7,036 bases of DNA, taken from contig JAQICU010000342.1 in the NCBI GenBank assembly GCA_027858325.1, forward strand, positions 1-7,036. Reading direction: 5' to 3'. This DNA is from Candidatus Cloacimonadota bacterium (GTDB lineage Bacteria > Cloacimonadota > Cloacimonadia > Cloacimonadales > TCS61). Position 1 is the first letter of the stretch, and the number at the start of each line of letters is the position of its first letter. This document shows, one piece after another, positions 1 to 7,002 of this stretch. The position numbers were made by a program, and so were the translations under genes. The notes beneath the pieces were generated by a model. It had not been told where the DNA came from. It saw only the letters and a program-made list of their open reading frames with translations, and did not search any database.

Positions 1-3000
1 CCAATAGACCTGATTATACCCGGCTGGAGAATTCCATAGTTTTATGGTTTTTATTTTCCTCCCCGTTATAGTATATATTGTAATTGTAATATCAGAATCT
101 TCGGTAATAACAAATGTAAAATGTCCGTCATCATCCATCGGATTAGGATAAACAAGCATTTGCTCTATAGAGACCTTTCCCGATCTTTTACTAACAAAAT
201 TTGTTTCAGCAACTGTAGGATTATTAAAGTTATCAAATACAATAAGCTGAAGTGTATGATTCCCTTCTGAGAGATCATTAAGCTGCCATGAGAGTTCACC
301 CTCCGTTGCGGAACCGGTGTTATACATAAATCCATCTGTTACATTGATAGGTGTTAAAGAATCATCTATTATAAGCAGAATATTGTGACCGGAAGAACCC
401 AGAATATTAATTCCATTTTCGTCTTCGATATGAGCAATTAATGTTGGATCGGTTGACACAAAATCACCGGCAATAAAGCTTGGAGAATCCAAGAAAAGCT
501 GAACCTGTGGTGAACCTGTACTTGGAGCAGAAACCGGAATACTGCTAAGCTTCATTGACAGATAGCAATTCAGGAAATCCGCAGAAATGCTATTATCGAA
601 AACATAATTCAAAATTCTGCCTTCATCCCCGGAGTGAACATCATCAGGTACAATAAACTGCGCAACATATTCACCATTGCTAATGTCAATGTTACCAAAA
701 TAAAACGTATGACCATTACTGGTATAATCCACTTCATATTCATAAGTTTGTACTGATGTGACAAGTGTATTTTCATAATGCTTATTATACTTTGATTCAT
801 AGATATAGGTTTCACCGGTCTCATTTATTGCATTTTCATAATTACCGCTAAAGTCAACAGTTTGCCTTGCTTGAAGACTATCAGGAATTCCGGTAATATT
901 TCCACTAGTCAGCGGAGGAAGAACATTAAGAATTGGATCACCCAGAATATTAAAATACTGGCTATTGATAAGTCCAGCATTTGAATATAATTTTGCATCT
1001 CGTAAGGCATTTCCAATATCCATTCGATCTTCAATGATGTTTTTTAAAACATATTTCATTAATAGTGTATTTGCTCCGCCACTACATGTAGCTGTTGCAG
1101 CAATGGAGGCAATTGAACCGCCACTTTCGTGGAAAAGGAATTTTTCTGCTATACAATCTATCTCCGTATTATCAAAATTCCCAACTTCACATGATGCAGC
1201 CAGGTATAATGGTAAATGTTCCATATTATCCAGCAGATCCATATGCAGAGAAGCTCTAAAATAATCTTCATCACCCATAACATCTTCATTCCCATGCCCG
1301 ATAAAATACCAGATCAGTTTTCCCTGGTTTACCTTCTCCATCTTAGCTATACGTGCTTCCGGTTTATTTTGATATTCATCAAAACCATATTCAATTCCCA
1401 GAACTTTATCCATAATAATTGTATCTTCGATAAAATCCTCAGCTTCCTGAGCACGAGCCGTATGATTCAAACCACTAGTTGAGCTTAAACCTTCCAGGAT
1501 ATCACCTTTATGCTCATCATCCGCCATTATCACTACTTCATTCCGCCAGAAACCCGGAGTTGGATTTTGGATGTAATCCTCAATCCTCTGTAAATAGTGT
1601 TCCATCATTTCATCGTTTTTAGCCGGGATCCTACCAATAATTAATTCCGGTCTATAATCGTCATCGAAATCAACAAATTTATCATCACTGGATACTGAAC
1701 TTGAAATCATGGCAACTATGATCTTGTTTTTTTCATGTTGCGGATTCCAATTTTGGATACCGGAGCCCATCAAAACCACATATTGCATTTCCGGATGACC
1801 AGGAAACTCTGGTGTGCCATCACCATAAAATTCTAGCTCAAGGTAATCTTTTACAGCTTGTTGATCAGGGTTACTGCCGCTGAATTCACTAAATATTTCG
1901 GATTGACTTTTAATAATGAAATTCATTTCTGGATGAAGCAGTGCAAAATCCTGAGCATGAGTTTCAAAAACATTGGTTTGACTTGAAGTAAGATATCCAG
2001 GGTAAATAATTATACCATCAACATCTTCACGATAAATTCGGTTTTCAGTAACAGTTCTCTTCTGGAAATCTAAAATTGAATTATAATCTGCCAAATTTGG
2101 AACATTCTTCAAACGCATTGGATCTCCTTGGAAATCACCACCAAAAGTTATCCAATAAACTCTTTCATTTTGATAATACAATTCAGGGTTGGGAATTTGT
2201 TCACGTTCAAATATAAGTTTATCACCCGCATCATAAGAGTCATCATCACCAGTATCCGTAACAATTGGAATTTCCAGAAGCTCAAATTCTGTTTTGTTAT
2301 TTATTCGTTTCTTTACCATTGTTAACATCCTGATCTGAGATGGTTGGCAGAAATCCGGTAACTTTTGCAGATCTTCATGATCTATTTCAAACCATCCAAT
2401 TCGATCTGTTTTAAATCTATACCAGAAATCCGAACTTTCGAATGGCATTTTTGTAGATGTTATTTTACTTATTTCTTTCCAGTTCTTAGCATGATCATAA
2501 TTTACAATCAGATTTGAAACCGAGATCTCATTTTTTTCTTCGATATAATTTCTATATTTAATATTTCCATTAATACGGATTTCGAAACTAATATTTTTAC
2601 ATATTGTTATTTCATTCGTGTGCCGATCATAAATCACTGGGTAGAATCTTACCGGTATGATATTATTAAAGCGGTACTTTGCTCTTTCCATAACCTGAAT
2701 AAACTTCTTTTCTTGTTTATTATATAGATCTTGATCAATTTCATAAATGTAATCGAATGTCTTTCCTGATGGCACAATGCGCGGAACAGGAGACAGCTTA
2801 TTCTCTAATTTTCTAGTTTCCGTTTCTATTGATGTAATTACTACTTCAATATTCCCGTTGGGAGGAATACCAATACAGAATTCTCTGTAGGGAAGTTCAG
2901 GTTTGCCGGGAGTTTGTTGATTTGTAAAGCCGTTAAAATAAAGATGAGAAAAACCCTTTTCCTGAAAAATATTATAACTTTTTGTTTCGTAGTTAAAATT

Positions 3001-3090
3001 GAGATTAGATAAAGATGTGGATTCTACATTAAAATCTGCGGATAGAGTTAATGGGATGATAACAAGCAACAGTAAAATTCCTTTTTTCAT
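1..3090 (-). CDS. porU: PorU-like C25 (gingipain-family) cysteine peptidase, T9SS sortase; C-terminus cut by window edge
   Basis: Seen: the frame is open from ATG at 3090 to base 1 with no stop (1030 codons, last visible residue Trp), so the 3' end lies outside the window. GGAGG at 3095-3099 sits 4 nt before the ATG and fixes the start. Residues 1-18 form a signal peptide (MKKGILLLLV..., cleavage probably after LSA). A propeptide-like region follows (PGKPELPYREF, then IPPNG), with an acidic loop TDTGDDDSYDAGD at 278-290. The C25 peptidase domain spans about 357-722: PELIIGRIPA (481-490), VVIMADDE (519-526), GHGN with His599, AASCEVGNF with Cys634, and NILGDPILNV ending it. The His-Cys spacing of 35 fits gingipains. 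Residues 890-903 (DENGIN...SGHN) match a region characteristic of PorU, and YPNP at 981-984 opens a sorting-type domain with TIYTITGRKIKTI. Family knowledge: PorU is the outer-membrane T9SS sortase that removes cargo sorting domains. Alternative: a secreted C25 protease cargo. No neighbour in view belongs to T9SS. Confidence 0.85.
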   Translation of the reverse strand, partial: MKKGILLLLVIIPLTLSADFNVESTSLSNLNFNYETKSYNIFQEKGFSHLYFNGFTNQQTPGKPELPYREFCIGIPPNGNIEVVITSIETETRKLENKLSPVPRIVPSGKTFDYIYEIDQDLYNKQEKKFIQVMERAKYRFNNIIPVRFYPVIYDRHTNEITICKNISFEIRINGNIKYRNYIEEKNEISVSNLIVNYDHAKNWKEISKITSTKMPFESSDFWYRFKTDRIGWFEIDHEDLQKLPDFCQPSQIRMLTMVKKRINNKTEFELLEIPIVTDTGDDDSYDAGDKLIFEREQIPNPELYYQNERVYWITFGGDFQGDPMRLKNVPNLADYNSILDFQKRTVTENRIYREDVDGIIIYPGYLTSSQTNVFETHAQDFALLHPEMNFIIKSQSEIFSEFSGSNPDQQAVKDYLELEFYGDGTPEFPGHPEMQYVVLMGSGIQNWNPQHEKNKIIVAMISSSVSSDDKFVDFDDDYRPELIIGRIPAKNDEMMEHYLQRIEDYIQNPTPGFWRNEVVIMADDEHKGDILEGLSSTSGLNHTARAQEAEDFIEDTIIMDKVLGIEYGFDEYQNKPEARIAKMEKVNQGKLIWYFIGHGNEDVMGDEDYFRASLHMDLLDNMEHLPLYLAASCEVGNFDNTEIDCIAEKFLFHESGGSIASIAATATCSGGANTLLMKYVLKNIIEDRMDIGNALRDAKLYSNAGLINSQYFNILGDPILNVLPPLTSGNITGIPDSLQARQTVDFSGNYENAINETGETYIYESKYNKHYENTLVTSVQTYEYEVDYTSNGHTFYFGNIDISNGEYVAQFIVPDDVHSGDEGRILNYVFDNSISADFLNCYLSMKLSSIPVSAPSTGSPQVQLFLDSPSFIAGDFVSTDPTLIAHIEDENGINILGSSGHNILLIIDDSLTPINVTDGFMYNTGSATEGELSWQLNDLSEGNHTLQLIVFDNFNNPTVAETNFVSKRSGKVSIEQMLVYPNPMDDDGHFTFVITEDSDITITIYTITGRKIKTIKLWNSPAGYNQVYW

Positions 3091-3139
3091 TTTTCCTCCA
3101 TTATTAGCATTATTGAGATAAATATAAAAAGTATGTCTA

Positions 3140-3166
3140 ATTTTATTATTTAATTTTCTTTGTCAA
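3140..3166 (-). promoter_or_regulatory. candidate sigma-70-type promoter for the leftward peptidase gene
   Basis: Reading leftward, TTGACA (3166-3161) is a perfect -35 hexamer. TAAAAT (3145-3140) matches the -10 consensus at five of six bases, but the spacer is only 15 nt, which is short. Transcription would start near 3133, giving a leader of about 43 nt. The region is so AT-rich that -10-like boxes are common, so this is a tentative call resting mainly on the -35. Confidence 0.35.
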
Positions 3167-3189
3167 TAATAATGAATTTATTCTATTAT
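3160..3189 (+). promoter_or_regulatory. candidate sigma-70-type promoter for the molybdenum hydroxylase operon
   Basis: TTGTCA (3160-3165) and TATTAT (3184-3189) each match the sigma-70 consensus at five of six bases, with an 18-nt spacer. The start would be near 3196, leaving a leader of about 84 nt before the ATG at 3280. The -35 overlaps the -35 of the candidate leftward promoter on the other strand, and the spacer contains a GAAT-TT-ATTC dyad. A second -35-like TTGACC at 3217-3222 has no good -10 after it. Confidence 0.4.
3172..3183. repeat. dyad copy 1 (ATGAATTTATTC), candidate operator in promoter spacer
   Basis: The 12-mer contains the symmetrical core GAAT-TT-ATTC (3174-3183) and ends directly before the candidate -10 TATTAT. 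Its reverse complement occurs exactly at 3253-3264. A protein bound here would be expected to block the rightward promoter. The function as an operator is inference from symmetry, repetition and position. Confidence 0.4.
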
Positions 3190-3249
3190 AAGTTAAAGCA
3201 ACTTTTAATTAATAATTTGACCACTATTACCAAATAAAAAAAAATGATT

Positions 3250-3265
3250 TATGAATAAATTCATA
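3250..3265. promoter_or_regulatory. 16-bp perfect dyad (copy 2) just before the RBS of the hydroxylase operon
   Basis: TATGAAT-AA-ATTCATA is a perfect 7-bp inverted repeat with a 2-nt centre. It contains the reverse complement of the 12-mer at 3172-3183; the two centres are 79 bp apart. It ends one base before the ribosome-binding site AAGAGG (3267-3272). It could be a second operator for a dimeric repressor. As RNA it could also fold into a 6-bp stem with a 4-nt loop beside the RBS, but that stem is weak. No regulator gene is visible in the window. Confidence 0.4.
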
Positions 3266-3279
3266 CAAGAGGTAATAAC

Positions 3280-6200
3280 ATGGCCAACATCATCGGCAAA
3301 AAAGTAATAAGGGTCGACGCATATGAAAAAGTAACTGGGAAAGCAATTTATGGTGATGACATTAAACTGGTTGATATGCTCCATGCAGCTGTAAGATATA
3401 CTGATATCCCTGTTGGGAAGATCACTAAAATTGATTGCAGTAAAGCAGAAAAAGTTCCTGGAGTTGTAAGAATTGCTTTATTCAAAGATATTCCTGGTCA
3501 AACAAAACTTGGTCCAATTCGTTCAGATCAATATGCAATTGTAGAAAATGAAGTTTTCTTTTCCGGTGATGTGATTGCTGTGGTTGCTGCTGAAACAAAA
3601 GAGATTGCTCTTAACGCAACAGACTTGATACATGTAGAATATGAACCTATCAAAGGTATATTTGACCCACGTGTAGCAATAAAACCGGATGCAAGACTTA
3701 TCCATCCCGAATATAAAAGCAATGTAGTTCTACATTATCCATTACGGAAAGGAAATATAGACAAAGGATTTGTTGAATCTGATCATGTTATCGAACGAGA
3801 ATACCAAACAGGATTCCATGAACATGCTTATATAGAACCTGAAACTGTAACAGCCGTACCGGATCACACTTCAAGAGGTTTTAAAATATATGGTTCAATC
3901 CAGAATCCATTTACTACCCGTAAAGTAGTTGCTCTTTTTATGGGTTTGAACATGAATCAGATCAATATCTTCGGTTCAACTTTGGGTGGTTCTTTTGGTG
4001 GAAAGGATGATATAATAAATTACATGGCATGCCGGTGTGCCTTGCTTTCCAAACTTACCGGAAAACCAGTGAAACTAACTTATACTCGAGAGAATTCAAT
4101 TAAAGAAAGTTATAAGAGACATCCCTATTATATGAAGTATAAAGTAGGTTTTAATAATAATGGAAAACTTAAAGCAATGAAAATAAATATAATTGCCGAT
4201 AGTGGAGCATATTCATCTCAAACATTCTTTGTTACATGGCGTTCTGTTGTTCAGGCAACCGGACCTTATGAAATTGAAAATGTAGAAACAGATATTAAAG
4301 GAGTTTATACAAATAATACTTATACTGCAGCCTTCCGTGGTTTCGGTTCTCCACAAGTTATTTTTGCACAAGAATCATTAATGGATGAGATCGCTGAAAT
4401 TTGTGGAATTTCTACACTTGAAGTTAGAAAATTAAATGGATTTAAACAGGGAAGTACAACTGCGAGTGGTCAAGTATTAAACAAGCATACAGTTTCTCTG
4501 GATGAAGTTATTGATAAAGCTGTATTAAAAGCTGATTATAATAAAAAACTTGAAGAATATAAAAAGCTGAATGAGCAGAACGGACGCTATAAATATGGGA
4601 TAGGATTTGCCTGCAGTTATCGTGGATGTGCTCTGGGTGCAGAAGGAACAGATGCCACTTCTGCAATTGTTTCAGTTCAGGCAGATGGAAGTATTTATGT
4701 ACTCACCGGTATGAACGAGAACGGGCAGGGAATGCGAACTACATTTTCTCAAGTTACAGCGGAAGTACTTGGAACCGATCTTGAGAAAATAGTTTTCTTA
4801 GAACCGCAAACTGCTACAATCACCGATGGTGGTCCTACAGTTGCATCTCGCGGAACAATAATGGGTGGTAATGCTGTGATTATTGCTGCAGAAAAAGTTA
4901 AGAAGAGAATATTTAATGTAATAAAGAAAGATCTACAAGTAAAAGATATTGAAGAAACAATCTGGAAGGATGGAATAATATCCAGAAAAGAGGAAATTGC
5001 AAATAGCAAACCGATAAAATTTGAAAAAGCTGCAGGAAAAGCATATTGTGCTGGGGAGAATCTTTCAGCATATGGCTGGTACAATGCACCAGATGTTAGC
5101 TGGGATGAAGAGACCGGACAAGGCAATGCATATTTTACTTACGTTTATGGTGCTCATGTTGCAGATATCCGAATAGATACTTCTACTGGAAAAATAGATG
5201 TGAAAAATATTACTGCTGCTCATGATGTTGGTAAAGTATTAAATAAACTTGGTGCTGAAGGTCAGGTTTATGGTGGAGTTACTCAAGGATTTGGATATGC
5301 TGTAATAGAAGATTATAACATTCAAGATGGAGTTGTGAAATCTGACAATCTTGATAATTACTTAATCCCTACCATTAAAGATATTGGAAATATTAATCCA
5401 ATTTTAATTGAAAATGAAGATGTTGATGGACCGTTTGGAGCAAAAAGTTTAGGTGAACCAACACTGGAACTAACATCATCAGCTATCAATAATGCGCTGA
5501 AATTTGCAACCGGTAAACATTCTTATGAACTCCCATTGACTCTAGAAAAAGTATTTCTCGGAGCTAATTTGAGAAAGCCATCCAGACAAAGTCAGATTGC
5601 TGCTTATGACTCTTGTAAAACTCATATCACGGTTGTTGATAAACAAGCCTTACGCCTTACAGATGTAAAAACATTAACTCCGCACAATCTCAAAAATGCA
5701 TTAGAACAGCTTTCCAAAAAGGACCTGCAGATTCTTGCCGGTGGAACAGATATGATCATCGAACTAAGAATGAAAACCGGCAAACATACACTTTTAGATA
5801 TTTCACATCTTAATGAATTGAAGAATATTGAGATCAACAAGAATGAAATAGTAATTGGTAGCGGCTGCACATTTTCACAGATCCTTTCTAATAAGGAGAT
5901 CCAAAAATATTTTCCAATGCTTGCAAAAGCATGTTCAAAAATTGGTTCCTTGCAGATCAGGAATAAAGGAACAATTGGTGGTAACATTGTAAACGCTGCA
6001 CCATGTGCAGATTCATTTCCACCACTCATCGTTTACAACGCAGATTTCATATTGTCTTCAAAGAATGGAACTCGTAGAATCCCCGCTGATGAATTCATTA
6101 TAAAAAATTACAAAACACAGTTAAATTCTGAAGAGATACTAACAGAAGTTATCATTCCGATTCCAAAGAAAAAATATGAATGCAGTTACTTCCAACTAGG

Positions 6201-6507
6201 AAGAAGAAACGCTGTAAATATAACCCGAATCAGTATTGGAATTCTAATATCTTTTGAAAACAGCAAAGTAGAAGAGTGCAAGATCGTTTCCGGTTCGTTG
6301 TTCCATAAACCCATGCGCATTGAAGAGATCGAACAGATATTTACCGGTAAAGAATTAACTCTTCAATCTATCAATTCCATTGAGGAGCCATTGAAAAAAA
6401 TAATTGAAGATGCAATTGGAAAACGCTGGTCATCTGCTTATAAATTACCGGTTTTCATTAATATGACAAAAGATGCATTAACTGAAATATTTGAACGAAG
6501 AGGATAA
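3280..6507 (+). CDS. xanthine dehydrogenase-family molybdenum hydroxylase, fused molybdopterin-binding and FAD-binding subunits
   Basis: Cytoplasmic Mo-hydroxylase chain that would oxidise an N-heterocycle or aldehyde at molybdenum with water and pass electrons through the FeS subunit to its own FAD. Start: AAGAGG (3267-3272) lies 7 nt before the ATG. Residues 1-125 are the a/b hammerhead domain; about 130-765 bind the Mo cofactor: HEHAYIEPE (180-188), GGSFGGK (236-242), AFRGFGSPQ (351-359), GQGMRT (482-487), GGPTVASRG (517-525) and GEP with the catalytic base Glu726. Arg321 lies 32 residues before Arg353, the spacing of bovine Arg880/Arg912. Residues about 796-1075 are a CO-dehydrogenase-flavoprotein-type FAD domain: LAGGTD (819-824), RNKGTIGGN (894-902). 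Both halves have normal length, so this is a real fusion, in the xdhA-xdhB order of E. coli. His180 replaces the usual Gln and Asp243 replaces bovine Glu802. The YRGCALGAEGTD stretch (447-458) differs from the mammalian enzyme. The substrate (xanthine, another purine, nicotinate or an aldehyde) is undetermined. The 2-nt gap to the next gene implies an operon. Confidence 0.93.
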   Translation: MANIIGKKVIRVDAYEKVTGKAIYGDDIKLVDMLHAAVRYTDIPVGKITKIDCSKAEKVPGVVRIALFKDIPGQTKLGPIRSDQYAIVENEVFFSGDVIAVVAAETKEIALNATDLIHVEYEPIKGIFDPRVAIKPDARLIHPEYKSNVVLHYPLRKGNIDKGFVESDHVIEREYQTGFHEHAYIEPETVTAVPDHTSRGFKIYGSIQNPFTTRKVVALFMGLNMNQINIFGSTLGGSFGGKDDIINYMACRCALLSKLTGKPVKLTYTRENSIKESYKRHPYYMKYKVGFNNNGKLKAMKINIIADSGAYSSQTFFVTWRSVVQATGPYEIENVETDIKGVYTNNTYTAAFRGFGSPQVIFAQESLMDEIAEICGISTLEVRKLNGFKQGSTTASGQVLNKHTVSLDEVIDKAVLKADYNKKLEEYKKLNEQNGRYKYGIGFACSYRGCALGAEGTDATSAIVSVQADGSIYVLTGMNENGQGMRTTFSQVTAEVLGTDLEKIVFLEPQTATITDGGPTVASRGTIMGGNAVIIAAEKVKKRIFNVIKKDLQVKDIEETIWKDGIISRKEEIANSKPIKFEKAAGKAYCAGENLSAYGWYNAPDVSWDEETGQGNAYFTYVYGAHVADIRIDTSTGKIDVKNITAAHDVGKVLNKLGAEGQVYGGVTQGFGYAVIEDYNIQDGVVKSDNLDNYLIPTIKDIGNINPILIENEDVDGPFGAKSLGEPTLELTSSAINNALKFATGKHSYELPLTLEKVFLGANLRKPSRQSQIAAYDSCKTHITVVDKQALRLTDVKTLTPHNLKNALEQLSKKDLQILAGGTDMIIELRMKTGKHTLLDISHLNELKNIEINKNEIVIGSGCTFSQILSNKEIQKYFPMLAKACSKIGSLQIRNKGTIGGNIVNAAPCADSFPPLIVYNADFILSSKNGTRRIPADEFIIKNYKTQLNSEEILTEVIIPIPKKKYECSYFQLGRRNAVNITRISIGILISFENSKVEECKIVSGSLFHKPMRIEEIEQIFTGKELTLQSINSIEEPLKKIIEDAIGKRWSSAYKLPVFINMTKDALTEIFERRG
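5569..5664 (+). other. interdomain linker joining the Mo-binding and FAD-binding parts of the fusion
   Basis: Residues about 764-795 of the fusion match neither the end of the Mo domain (which closes near LPLTLEKVFLG, 751-761) nor the start of the FAD domain (VKTLTPHNLKNAL, from 796). The stretch is in frame, has no stop and no internal start with a strong ribosome-binding site, and is rich in polar residues. It replaces the gene boundary found in the three-gene enzymes. The boundaries are estimates. Confidence 0.6.
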
Positions 6508-6509
6508 TA

Positions 6510-6965
6510 ATGATAAATTTGAAAATTAACGTTAATGGAAAAGATCATGAATTGGAAGTTGAAGATTCTATGCGTTTATTAGATATATTGCGTGATAAAC
6601 TAAGGCTTACCGGAACCAAGGAAGGATGTGCTGTCGGTGAATGTGGAGCTTGTACTGTTATCATGAATGGTGATGCGGTAAATTCTTGTTTGATCCTGGC
6701 GACTCAGGCAAATAATGCATCAATTGAAACAGTGGAAAATCTGGAAAAGGACGATGTTCTTTCCAAACTGCAAAATGCTTTTGTAGAGAAAGGTGCGATT
6801 CAGTGCGGTTTTTGTACACCTGGTATGCTGATGAGTGCTAAAGCACTTCTTGATAAAAACTCGCATCCAACTGAAGAACAAATAAAAGAAGCTCTGGAAG
6901 GCAACCTTTGCAGATGTACCGGATATATTCCAATTTTAAATGCTGTGAAGAAAGCTGCTGAATGA
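6510..6965 (+). CDS. [2Fe-2S] iron-sulfur subunit of xanthine dehydrogenase-family molybdenum hydroxylase
   Basis: Small electron-transfer subunit, 151 residues, the usual length for this family. The N-terminal plant-ferredoxin-like domain (about 1-75) carries GCAVGECGAC with Cys40, Cys45 and Cys48, plus Cys60. The C-terminal helical domain (about 80-151) carries QCGFCTPG with Cys99 and Cys102, and CRCTGY with Cys134 and Cys136. All eight cluster ligands are present, so both 2Fe-2S clusters should form; Gln98 is the residue that normally contacts the molybdopterin. The protein is expected to carry electrons from Mo to the FAD of the fused partner just upstream. The start is set by AAGAGG (6498-6503), which lies in the last codons of the upstream gene, 6 nt before the ATG. 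Only 2 nt separate the upstream stop (6505-6507) from this start, so the genes are co-transcribed and probably translated together. The same AAGAGG motif precedes the upstream gene. No signal peptide is present, which fits a cytoplasmic enzyme. Confidence 0.95.
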   Translation: MINLKINVNGKDHELEVEDSMRLLDILRDKLRLTGTKEGCAVGECGACTVIMNGDAVNSCLILATQANNASIETVENLEKDDVLSKLQNAFVEKGAIQCGFCTPGMLMSAKALLDKNSHPTEEQIKEALEGNLCRCTGYIPILNAVKKAAE

Positions 6966-6981
6966 AATTTAGCTTCTTATT

Positions 6982-7002
6982 AGGTTCTGTTTTGAACTTT
7001 TT
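6982..7002 (+). terminator. weak candidate intrinsic terminator after the hydroxylase operon
   Basis: AGGTTC (6982-6987) can pair with GAACTT (6994-6999) around a TGTTTT loop, a 6-bp stem with two G-C pairs and one G-U pair. It is followed by TTT at 7000-7002 and further T-rich sequence. It lies 17 nt after the stop of the FeS gene. The stem is weak, so transcription may continue past the window. Confidence 0.3.

Noticed and set aside
609..824. Minus-strand 71-codon open frame
   Set aside because: It is in a different frame from the peptidase on the same strand and is fully contained in it; the peptidase frame carries the conserved sequence.
965..1482. Two plus-strand open frames (965-1264 and 1216-1482)
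   Set aside because: They lie antisense inside the C25 peptidase catalytic domain, whose GHGN and AASC motifs fall here on the minus strand. Neither has a convincing RBS or a recognisable domain.
2128..2325. Plus-strand 65-codon open frame
   Set aside because: It is antisense to the peptidase N-terminal region; its composition is that of an AT-rich shadow frame and no family is recognised.
3217..3246. TTGACC as an alternative -35 for the hydroxylase operon
   Set aside because: At spacers of 16-18 nt the -10 positions read AAAAAA, AAAAAT or AAAATG, all poor compared with TATTAT of the upstream candidate.
3523..3722. Two overlapping minus-strand open frames of 60 and 64 codons
   Set aside because: Both are antisense to the hammerhead domain of the hydroxylase and show no recognisable domain.
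4749..5126. Minus-strand 125-codon open frame
   Set aside because: Antisense to the Mo-binding domain, which shows clear family motifs (for example GGPTVASRG); a shadow.
5569..5664. Frameshift or sequencing error artificially joining two genes
   Set aside because: The frame is continuous, both halves have normal length and intact motifs at their ends, and no start codon with a strong ribosome-binding site marks a separate FAD subunit gene.
5622..6029. Minus-strand 135-codon open frame
   Set aside because: Antisense to the FAD domain motifs LAGGTD and TIGGN; no independent support.
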